Positions 17,804 to 24,181 of a stretch of 64,000 nt of DNA are shown piece after piece. The position numbers and the translations under genes are program-made. Every line of letters starts with the position of its first letter. Position 1 is the stretch's first letter. This stretch comes from Candidatus Accumulibacter propinquus (GTDB taxonomy: Bacteria; Pseudomonadota; Gammaproteobacteria; Burkholderiales; Rhodocyclaceae), in the NCBI GenBank assembly GCA_016714935.1, contig JADKBU010000003.1, positions 1 through 64,000 on the forward strand, read 5' to 3'. The notes beneath the pieces are model-generated. The model worked only from the letters and a program-made list of their open reading frames with translations, searched no databases and had not been told where the DNA came from.

Positions 17804-18873
17804 TCAGCCGGCAGGGAAAATGTCTTCAAGATTGGCAGCATCGAGCAGATCGAGAGCCCAGGCCTCCAGTTGCGCGTGATCCGCTTGCGCCAGGCGTTCG
17901 CTGACCCATGTCGGCAAGGCGCCATAACGGCGTTCGAGCTGCTTATGCAACAGCACGCGCTCTCCTCGCAGGAGCCCTTGCTCCAAGCCCTCCTGCCGCC
18001 CCTCTTGCAGCCCCTCCTGCCGCCCCTCCTGCCGCCCCTCCTGCCGCCCCTTTTGCCGCCCCTCCTGCAATCCCTGCAGCCGTCCCTGCTGAAGGCCATC
18101 GGCCTTCCATTGTCTGGTCCATTCCTCTACGGTTTCGGCGAGCATGGTGTCGATCTCCTGTAGTTCATTCACTTCGGGTACTTCCTGTCCGGGCATCAGT
18201 CGCCGCAGCACGATCCGGTTGATCCAGACCACGAAGCGCGCCGGAGGCTGGCGTACTGCGGTCCCTGCAATCGTTGCTGCAATTGCGAAACGGCTTGCCG
18301 TACGTCCGCCGGTACGGCGCTGGTTTCGAGGCGGATGATGCTGGTGACGGTGTTTTGCCGGTCAGACAGGTGCTCTTCGCCGACGGCGCTTTCGTCGAGC
18401 AGAAAGTAGCGATGCGCCGGATGATAGCGCCGCAGGCTGCCCGGCAACAGGTCTATGAGTTCGCTGACGTCGCGGGCCGCGTTCCAGCGCTGGCGGCCGT
18501 TGTAGAGGACCAGCGGGAAAACGGGCGGCAGCTTTTGCCCCCTGCGGACCTCCCCGGTCTTGATCAGATCCTGATAGAGCAGGCCGGTATAGACCATGAC
18601 GCGCAGCGCCATCCAGGGGTCCACGCTGCTCTGGAATTCGAGCAGCACGTAGACATAGAGCCATTGACCCTGGCGACGGACGCGCCAGATGATGTCGTCT
18701 TCGCGGTCGCGCAGATCATCGCTGACGTAGCTGCCGCTGACCTTCTCCAGTGTCGTGAAGTCCAGCTCAGCGACCCAGTCTTCGGGGACAAAACCCCGCA
18801 GCAGGTCCTCGACGACCTGCGCGTGAGAAAACAGGAGTTTGTAGCCCGAGTCATGGCTGGAATCGGAGGACAT
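17804..18873 (-). pseudogene. Rpn-family (PF04754) PD-(D/E)XK nuclease, copy 1, frameshifted
   Basis: Near-duplicate of the adjacent gene at 18888-19910. The N-terminal half (start ATG ending at 18873, MSSDSSHDSGYKLLFSH) holds the nuclease core DREDDIIWRVR and LLEFQS, intact here. One G is missing at about 18236 relative to copy 2 (ACGAAGCGCG versus ACGAAGGCGCG). The first frame therefore ends in nonsense near 18196, and the second half is read in another frame (18232 down to 17804). The C-terminal half carries (QEGR)n repeats and a helical tail. Rpn proteins are recombination-promoting nucleases often mislabelled as transposases; their role here is unknown. Confidence 0.8.
17990..18073 (-). 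repeat. Seven 12-bp coding repeats in Rpn copy 1
   Basis: On the plus strand the unit is CTCCTGCCGCCC with small variations, encoding QEGR-type tetrapeptides on the minus strand. Copy 2 has a shorter version, and the Rpn gene at 37467-38489 has an analogous (LEGK)n run near 37640-37685. Such low-complexity hinge repeats in this family expand and contract by slippage. Confidence 0.85.
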
Positions 18874-18887
18874 GGTCGGAGCGGGCA

Positions 18888-19910
18888 TCAGCCGGTCTGG
18901 AAAAGGGCTCCGAGATCGGCTGCATCGAGCAAGTCGAGACCCCAGGCCTCCAGTTGCTCAGGAGTCGCTTGCGCCAGGCGTTCGCTGACCCACGGCGGCA
19001 AGGCGCCAAAACGGCGTTCGAGTTGCTTCTGCAGCAGAACGCGCTCACCTCGCAGGAGTCCTTGTTGTATCCCTACCTGCAATCCCTCTCGCAATCCCTC
19101 CTGTCGTCCCTCCTGCCGTCCTTGCTGGAGGCCATCGGCCTTCCATTGTCTGGTCCATTCCTCTACGGTTTCGGCGAGCATGGTGTCGATCTCCTGTAGT
19201 TCATTCACTTCGGGTACTTCCTGGCCGGGCATCAGTCGTCGCAGCACGATCCGGTTGATCCAGACCACGAAGGCGCGCCGGAGGCTGGCGTACTGCGGTC
19301 CCTGCAATCGTTGCTGCAATTGCGATACGGCTTGCCGTACGTCCGCCGGTACGGCGCTGGTTTCGAGGCGGATGATGCTGGTGACGGTGTTTTGCCGGTC
19401 AGACAGGTGCTCTTCGCCGACGGCGCTTTCGTCGAGCAGAAAGTAGCGATGCGCCGGATGATAGCGCTTGAGGCTGCCCGGCAACAGGTCTATGAGTTCG
19501 CTGACGTCGCGGGCCGCGTTCCAGCGCTGGCGGCCGTTGTAGAGGACCAGCGGGAAAACGGGCGGCAGCTTTTGCCCCCTGCGGACTTCCCCGGTCTTGA
19601 TCAGATCCTGATAGAGCAGGCCGGTATAGACCGTGACGCGCAGCGCCATCCAGGGTCCACGCTGCTCTGGAATTCCGAGCAGCACGTGGACATAGAGCCA
19701 TTGACCCTGGCGACGGACGCGCCAGATGATGTCGTCTTCGCGGTCGCGCAGATCATCGCTGACGTAGCTGCCGCTGACCTTCTCCAGTGTCGTGAAGTCC
19801 AGCTCAGCGACCCAGTCTTCGGGGACAAAACCCCGCAGCAGGTCCTCGACGACCTGCGCGTGAGAAAACAGGAGCTTGTAGCCCGAGTCATGGCTGGAAT
19901 CGGAGGACAT
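18888..19910 (-). CDS. Rpn-family (PF04754) nuclease, copy 2, full length but active-site motif scrambled
   Basis: 340 residues, start ATG ending at 19910, family-typical length. It is closely similar to copy 1, which follows it with an ATGA overlap at 18886-18890. The open frame is complete, yet a C is inserted (19675-19676, TTCCGAG) and a G deleted (19653-19655, CAGGGTCC) relative to copy 1. Seven codons between them are read out of frame, and the catalytic EFQSSVD after LL becomes GIPEQRG. The PD-(D/E)XK glutamate and glutamine are thus lost while the rest of the fold (DREDDIIWRVR, PPVFPLVLYNGR) is kept. Catalytically dead, or a sequencing artefact. C-terminal QEG repeats are present. Confidence 0.85.
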   Translation of the reverse strand: MSSDSSHDSGYKLLFSHAQVVEDLLRGFVPEDWVAELDFTTLEKVSGSYVSDDLRDREDDIIWRVRRQGQWLYVHVLLGIPEQRGPWMALRVTVYTGLLYQDLIKTGEVRRGQKLPPVFPLVLYNGRQRWNAARDVSELIDLLPGSLKRYHPAHRYFLLDESAVGEEHLSDRQNTVTSIIRLETSAVPADVRQAVSQLQQRLQGPQYASLRRAFVVWINRIVLRRLMPGQEVPEVNELQEIDTMLAETVEEWTRQWKADGLQQGRQEGRQEGLREGLQVGIQQGLLRGERVLLQKQLERRFGALPPWVSERLAQATPEQLEAWGLDLLDAADLGALFQTG

Positions 19911-20084
19911 GGTCGGATGTTACCCTTTCGTAGTGACTTATTCCAGGCCAGGAAGCGGCTACGAACGGACCCGGTTCTGTCGTACTTCCGGTGGTCCTGT
20001 CAATTGTCGTCAGGTTGGTGATCCTGATGGGAGGCCACTTTATTGCGGTTCGGTGCAAGGGGTGCTGGTTCGCGGCCCTCGCGC

Positions 20085-20100
20085 TAGCATGGAACTTGCT
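20085..20100 (+). promoter_or_regulatory. Degenerate sigma54-type promoter of pilin 1
   Basis: TAGCATGGAACTTGCT aligns base for base with the good sigma54 element of pilin 2 (TGGCACGGAACCTGCT at 20744). It keeps the -12 TTGC but loses one G of the -24 GG. It lies 52 bp before ATG 20152, versus 53 bp for pilin 2. A related upstream segment starts at 19997 (CTGTCAATTGTCGTCAG), 88 bp before it, mirroring the 89-bp spacing at pilin 2. Confidence 0.5.
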
Positions 20101-20151
20101 TTGGTGACGGCTAGCATTGCCCCTCGTACTAACCGGAAAAACTTGAACAGC

Positions 20152-20337
20152 ATGAGCAATCAGCAAGCAGGTTTCACGCTTATCGAGTTGATGATTGTTG
20201 TCGCGATCATCGGCATTCTGGCGGCCATCGCAATACCTCAGTTCGCGGAGTTCTCTCGCAAGGGTGAAGACAAGGCGGCGCAGTCCGATGCGCGCCATCT
20301 GCTGACAAGGGCCACCGTTTCAAACTTCACCGATTAG
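20152..20337 (+). CDS. Very short type IV pilin-like protein 1
   Basis: 61 residues. Class III leader MSNQQAG followed by the pilin helix FTLIELMIVVAIIGILAAI with the essential Glu5, PQF, then GEDKAAQSDARHLLT. The usual C-terminal globular domain and disulfide loop are absent. Size and sequence resemble the N-terminal half-pilin (PilA-N) of Geobacter rather than the ~150-residue pilins of Pseudomonas or Neisseria. The longer upstream frame is rejected because the leader defines the start. No Shine-Dalgarno is seen before ATG (ACTTGAACAGCATG), and its promoter is degenerate, so it may be poorly expressed or a relic of duplication. Confidence 0.8.
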   Translation: MSNQQAGFTLIELMIVVAIIGILAAIAIPQFAEFSRKGEDKAAQSDARHLLTRATVSNFTD

Positions 20338-20654
20338 TCACCACCAACCGCCAGATTTGTGCCAGAGGAGCTTCGAGATTCCATCACCGGCCTTCTCGCG
20401 TGGTCTGAATGAAAGGGTGCGTGGGGCGAAACCACCCTCTGCTCGACTACCGGGCGGGGTTGGTGCCTGGGCAGTCTCTATGCGAATGGTGTTGGTGATG
20501 GCTCGCCTTGCGCCAACCGGTGTTCGTTTCCCTGGCGGCAATTTGATGCGGCCCGCCGCTGCGATGGGAAGGCAGTCTCCACACGGGGTGACCCAGGCTT
20601 GCGCCCTTACCCTGTTGAATCCTGTGATAAGAAACCTATGCCAGAAGACATGTT

Positions 20655-20671
20655 CTGACAAAATTTGTCAG
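20655..20671 (+). promoter_or_regulatory. Palindromic upstream activator site for pilin 2
   Basis: CTGACAAAATTTGTCAG has perfect 8-bp arms around a central A. It sits 89 bp upstream of the sigma54 element at 20744, where an enhancer-binding protein of the PilR/NtrC class would bind. A partial counterpart lies at the same distance upstream of pilin 1 (19997-20013). In the rest of the 474-bp gap after pilin 1 (20338-20811) I see no further gene; the reading frames there do not look coding. Confidence 0.5.
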
Positions 20672-20743
20672 TCAGGTGACGCTAATGGGTTTTCCCGACG
20701 CGTGGCGCGCGCTGGCAAGGGCGCATTCCGGGGAATCCGGGCC

Positions 20744-20759
20744 TGGCACGGAACCTGCT
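20744..20759 (+). promoter_or_regulatory. Sigma54 (RpoN) promoter of pilin 2
   Basis: TGGCACGGAACCTGCT matches the consensus TGGCAC-N5-TTGCW with one change (CTGC for TTGC). The -24 GG and -12 GC have exact spacing. It is 53 bp upstream of ATG 20812. PilA genes are classically transcribed by RpoN with PilS/PilR, which fits. Confidence 0.8.
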
Positions 20760-20811
20760 GACCTTAACGCAACGGATTGTCCGTTGCACTCACCAGAAGG
20801 AGATCAATACC

Positions 20812-21063
20812 ATGAAGAAGCTGCAAAAGGGTTTCACCTTGATCGAGTTGATGATCGTTGTGGCGATCATCGGTATTTTGGCCGCCATCGCAATTCCCCA
20901 GTTCTCCGAGTACACCAAGAAGGGTGAGGACAAGTCTGCGCAGGCCGACGCACGCAACCTGCTGACGGCTGCGATCGCGAACTCGACCGGGATAGCAGCG
21001 TCCAAACGTCGTAGACTCGCACGCAACCTGCTGACGGCTGCAATCTCGAACTCGACCCTGTAA
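20812..21063 (+). CDS. Short type IV pilin (PilA-N-like) 2
   Basis: 83 residues with leader MKKLQKG and mature FTLIELMIVVAIIGILAAI containing Glu5; Phe24 and Tyr27 of the mature helix are present. An excellent ribosome binding site (AGAAGGAG) precedes ATG. After GEDKSAQADARNLLTAA the protein ends in a repeated ARNLLTAAI(A/S)NST motif instead of a globular domain, and it has no cysteines. Major pilins of this length are known from Geobacter, where a separate protein (PilA-C/Spc) supplies the missing globular part. The secreted protein encoded 30 bp downstream could play that role here. Probable major pilin of a type IV pilus; assembly genes are not in the window. Confidence 0.85.
   Translation: MKKLQKGFTLIELMIVVAIIGILAAIAIPQFSEYTKKGEDKSAQADARNLLTAAIANSTGIAASKRRRLARNLLTAAISNSTL
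20950..21057 (+). repeat. 39-bp direct repeat duplicating the pilin 2 tail
   Basis: 20950-20988 and 21019-21057 are near-identical 39-bp segments (offset 69 bp) coding ARNLLTAAIANST and ARNLLTAAISNST. Pilin 1 ends at the position of the first copy, so pilin 2 looks like an ancestral 60-residue pilin extended by a tandem duplication. Confidence 0.85.
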
Positions 21064-21093
21064 CCCCTATTCTGTGCTGATCGGAGATTTTTC

Positions 21094-21471
21094 ATGAAAA
21101 ACATTATCCTGGGTTCGGTGTTGGCCATCGCGGCCGTAACGTCGCTGTCGGCCAACGCAGTGACCATTTGTGCTGGGGGACTAGCAACGGACGGCGTGTC
21201 AGTTGCCTCAGGCACTGGATTTGTTAAGGTTGGATTTACGCCGAAGTGTTCGGCAAACGTATTTATGGATGGGATCGATTCTACGAGCACGCTCTACGTC
21301 GTATCGGCGGCTTCAGCCAAGGGCAAGAGGATATTCGCAGGATCAACGGCCGGTGGCTCGGTTGCGCCAGTGGGTACGGACTGCGCGGCCAGCGGGTGTA
21401 CGGCAGAGGAGGTGTCAACAGCAGCTACCACAGCCGGGACTGCCGCCGCTGGTACTGGTACTGGGACTTAA
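21094..21471 (+). CDS. Small secreted four-cysteine protein downstream of pilin
   Basis: 125 residues. Signal peptide MKNIILGSVLAIAAVTSLSA with cleavage near NAV, ribosome binding site CGGAGA before ATG 21094. The mature part has four cysteines (VTICAGG, TPKCSAN, TDCAASGC), which could form two disulfides, and an Ala/Thr/Gly-rich tail ending GTGTGT. It lies 30 bp after pilin 2 and before a terminator, so it shares the sigma54 transcript. Not a recognised family. The position suggests a pilus accessory or the missing globular pilin half, but there is no pilin-type leader; that is inference. The Thr/Ala-rich tail would also suit O-glycosylation. Confidence 0.7.
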   Translation: MKNIILGSVLAIAAVTSLSANAVTICAGGLATDGVSVASGTGFVKVGFTPKCSANVFMDGIDSTSTLYVVSAASAKGKRIFAGSTAGGSVAPVGTDCAASGCTAEEVSTAATTAGTAAAGTGTGT

Positions 21472-21504
21472 CCAATCCACCCACTCCACTGTTAGTGTTC
21501 CGAT

Positions 21505-21540
21505 AGTGGGCGCGCTGCAGAGTGCGCTCACTTGTTTTCT
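21505..21540 (+). terminator. Intrinsic terminator after the pilin transcript
   Basis: AGTGGGCGC (21505-21513) pairs with GCGCTCACT (21524-21532) with one G-U pair, followed by TTGTTTTCT. Good intrinsic terminator form. It ends just before the permease ATG at 21552, so the transporter genes depend on read-through or their own promoter. Confidence 0.7.
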
Positions 21541-21551
21541 GGCTGACGATC

Positions 21552-22355
21552 ATGCTTGAATTCGCCCTCTCCGGACTGCGCTCCGGCCTGCGCGGAAGAA
21601 GTTTCCAGGCGGTATTCGTCCTCGGCGTGCTGTTGATCGGTGTCGCCTATCTGTCGGGATTCTTCTCCCCACGTCAGCCGCAGACGGTGGCGCTGGATGT
21701 CGGCTTCTCGGGGATGCGTTTTTCCCTGATCCTGCTGAACCTGTTCTGGGTTCAGGAACTGGTGGCCAGGGAAATCGACCGGAAAATCATTCTCTTTTCA
21801 CTGGCGTATCCGGTGTCGCGCGCGTCCTTTCTGGCCGGGCGCTTCGCTGCCGTCCTGATCCTGTCGATGCTGGCGGCAATGGTCCTGGGCCTGCTGCTGT
21901 TGCTGGCGGTGACGATGGGCGGCGGCGGCTATTCCCAGGAGTTCGCGCCGGCACTTGGCGTCCCGTTCTGGGCGACCGTAGCCGGTTTTGTTCTCGACGC
22001 AGCCGTCGTCGCGGCTTTTTCGCTGTGCATCGCTGCGCTATCGACGGTGTCGGCGCTGCCGCTGGCCCTGGGAGCGGCTTTTGCGGTTGCCGGCAAAGCC
22101 CTGGGTGCTACCCTTTCCTACCTGTCGCGCGGCGCCGACGGTGACCAGGAAATGCTTGCCCGATACAATCCCATCGTTGAACTGATCAGGTGGGTGCTGC
22201 CCGATCTGTCGCGCCTGGATTGGCGCGAGTGGTCGATGTATCAGTTGGCACCCGGTGCCGAGATCGTCTTCTGGTCAGCCACGATGGCCGTTGCGTATAT
22301 CGTTCTGCTCCTGGTTGGTGCGAGTTTGCTTTTGGCAAGACGAGAGTTTTCGTGA
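21552..22355 (+). CDS. ABC-2 type transporter permease (PilI-like by context)
   Basis: 267 residues with about six hydrophobic helices (for example VFVLGVLLIGVAYL, FAAVLILSMLAAMVLGLLLLL and the closing AYIVLLLVGASLLLARREF). The pattern, including WVQELVAREIDRKI and YPVSRASFLAGRF, is typical of ABC-2 membrane subunits. ATG 21552 is preferred over the GTG at 21522, which lies inside the terminator stem. The stop overlaps the next start (TGATG). With the next two genes it forms a permease / membrane-anchored TPR / ATPase set directly after pilins, comparable to Myxococcus PilI-PilG-PilH, which is needed for pilus assembly. The transported substrate is unknown. Confidence 0.8.
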   Translation: MLEFALSGLRSGLRGRSFQAVFVLGVLLIGVAYLSGFFSPRQPQTVALDVGFSGMRFSLILLNLFWVQELVAREIDRKIILFSLAYPVSRASFLAGRFAAVLILSMLAAMVLGLLLLLAVTMGGGGYSQEFAPALGVPFWATVAGFVLDAAVVAAFSLCIAALSTVSALPLALGAAFAVAGKALGATLSYLSRGADGDQEMLARYNPIVELIRWVLPDLSRLDWREWSMYQLAPGAEIVFWSATMAVAYIVLLLVGASLLLARREFS

Positions 22356-23194
22356 TGCGACGTTCGCTGAGTGCGATGGTCTGCCTGACCGGGGTTCTGG
22401 CGCTCGCTGCCTATGCCATTTCACTGCAGCGTTTGTCGTCGCTGCCGAGGGGAACGGCTGCGCCGGAGTTGCTGATCTCGCTGCCGCGTTTTGCGCAGGT
22501 CCTTTTGGCCGGAGGTGACCGTTATCTGGCCGCCAACCTGTCCGGGTTCCGGGTGTTGATCGCCGACACCGGGCGCATGGGTCGTGAGGACTACGCCGTG
22601 CAGGGCAGACTGCAACGCGACATCGCCTGGTTCAATCCGGCGCACGAGGATAACTATTACATTGCCGCGGCGATCCTGCCGTGGAACGGTCAGCTCGATG
22701 CTGCGCAGTATGTGCTACGCCAGGCGTCAGACGCACGCACGTTTGACTGGTATCCGCTGTTTCACTATGGTTTTCTCTTCTATCATTTTCACAAGGATCC
22801 GGCGACGGGTGCGCAGTGGCTTCTCAAAGGCGTGCCGCGAGTCAAGGACCAACAGGACGAGTGGGCTTTGCAGAATGTCGCCGCGCTGTGGATCGAGAAG
22901 GGCTACCAGACGACCAATGCTGCGGGATTGGTCGAGGCGATGGCGTCGGATTCCCGGCCCGGAGCCTTCCGGAATTACCTGAAAGTCCGCGCCGGCCGCT
23001 TGCGCGACCTGGCGACCCTGCAGAGTGCCGTCGCGATGTTTCGGCAGCGCTACGGAAAGGATGTCGAAAGACTCGATGAGCTGGTGAGCAGTGGACTGAT
23101 CGCCGAGCTTCCCAAAGATCCGCTCGGCTTCGGATTCGGTCTCGACGCGTCGGGCTGGCCAATCCTGAATTCAACTTCTCCGAGCGCCAAATGA
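22355..23194 (+). CDS. Membrane-anchored TPR-like protein between ABC subunits
   Basis: 279 residues. One N-terminal hydrophobic segment (SAMVCLTGVLALAAYAISL) anchors it, with the remainder probably periplasmic. The body is helical with TPR-like pairs (DNYYIAAAILPWNGQLDAAQYV, split over two helices; WYPLFHYGFLFYHF; QDEWALQNVAALWIEKGY) and ends with a small PKDPLGFGFGLD segment. The start overlaps the permease stop and the end overlaps the ATPase start (ATGA), so the three are translated together. The family is not firmly recognised. By position it could correspond to PilG of Myxococcus pilGHI. Confidence 0.65.
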   Translation: MRRSLSAMVCLTGVLALAAYAISLQRLSSLPRGTAAPELLISLPRFAQVLLAGGDRYLAANLSGFRVLIADTGRMGREDYAVQGRLQRDIAWFNPAHEDNYYIAAAILPWNGQLDAAQYVLRQASDARTFDWYPLFHYGFLFYHFHKDPATGAQWLLKGVPRVKDQQDEWALQNVAALWIEKGYQTTNAAGLVEAMASDSRPGAFRNYLKVRAGRLRDLATLQSAVAMFRQRYGKDVERLDELVSSGLIAELPKDPLGFGFGLDASGWPILNSTSPSAK

Positions 23195-24087
23195 CGGTTC
23201 CTGCGATTGCGATTGAGGGTCTCGAAAAGCACTACCCCAGAAAGTGGCGGGCGGCGCCCGTCACCGCTCTCGGGGGCGTGTCGCTAAGCGTCGAGCCCGG
23301 CGAGGCCTTCGGCTTCATTGGCGCGAACGGCGCGGGCAAGACGACGACGATCAAGATCCTGATGGGGCTGATTCAGGCCACCCGGGGCAACGCCAGCCTG
23401 TTCGGGACTGCCGTCCACATTCCGGATGCCCGCCTGGGTCTGGGTTACGTACCTGAAAACCCCTACCTCTACGACTATCTGACGCCGCTCGAAATCCTCA
23501 GCATGGGCATGCGCCTGCATCGGCTTAGGGTCAAAGATCCGAAGGCACACTGCATGACCTGGCTGGAGCGCCTGGGTCTGGAGCATGTGGCGAGCAAGGC
23601 GGTTCGTTCTTTCTCCAAGGGCATGACGCAGCGTGTGGCGATCGCCCAGGCGCTGTGCATCAAGCCCCGCCTGTTGATTCTCGACGAACCGCTGTCCGGT
23701 CTCGACCCGATTGGTCGCCGCGATGTGGTCGATATCCTTTCCGAGTACAAGCGCGGCGGCGGGACGCTGTTTCTCACCTCGCATGTCCTGCACGATGTCG
23801 AGAGGTTGGCGGATCGCTTCGGCCTGATCCACAAGGGACTGCTGCGGGCAGTGCGGGCGCCGGCTGAGCTCACCGGGGATCAGGAAACGGTGATGGTGCG
23901 CACCTTCGGCCAGGTAGCGGTGGAAGGGATGCGCGAGGATTTCTCCGGGCGCTGGATTGGCGAAGTGCCGCGGGTTGACTTGTGGAACCGCCTGCAGGCC
24001 CTGCGTGACGCCGGACACGTGGTGCTGGAAGTCCGCCCCAGCCTGTCGCTGGAGGTGGCGTTCATGCGCGCCGTCGGAGAGTCGTGA
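23191..24087 (+). CDS. ABC transporter ATP-binding protein (PilH-like by context)
   Basis: 298 residues, a single ABC ATPase domain. Walker A GANGAGKTT at residues 44-52, Q-loop region near GYVPENPYLYDYLTPLE, signature FSKGMTQRVAIAQAL (first Ser of LSGGQ kept as FSKGM), Walker B LLILDEPLSGLDP, switch His in LTSHVLHD. The C-terminal ~75 residues form a short extra domain common in drug/ABC-2 type ATPases. It overlaps the TPR gene by four bases and pairs with the permease at 21552. A small GC-rich hairpin (24098-24117) without a T-tract follows. Confidence 0.92.
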   Translation: MTVPAIAIEGLEKHYPRKWRAAPVTALGGVSLSVEPGEAFGFIGANGAGKTTTIKILMGLIQATRGNASLFGTAVHIPDARLGLGYVPENPYLYDYLTPLEILSMGMRLHRLRVKDPKAHCMTWLERLGLEHVASKAVRSFSKGMTQRVAIAQALCIKPRLLILDEPLSGLDPIGRRDVVDILSEYKRGGGTLFLTSHVLHDVERLADRFGLIHKGLLRAVRAPAELTGDQETVMVRTFGQVAVEGMREDFSGRWIGEVPRVDLWNRLQALRDAGHVVLEVRPSLSLEVAFMRAVGES

Positions 24088-24181
24088 CCAGGCGCATGCG
24101 TGCGGGCCGTCGCACGCTCGGCGGTGGTTTACTGCCAGGAAGATATTCCGTGTTGAGCCAGCGAAGGGCAGCGCCGAGAAA

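Noticed and set aside
17804..19910. Rpn pair as an insertion sequence
   Set aside because: No terminal inverted repeats or target-site duplication seen. The family is a nuclease often mislabelled as transposase.
24098..24117. GCGTGCG/CGCACGC hairpin after the ABC ATPase gene as a terminator
   Set aside because: Only a 7-bp stem and no T-tract. The OGT gene may well be co-transcribed.
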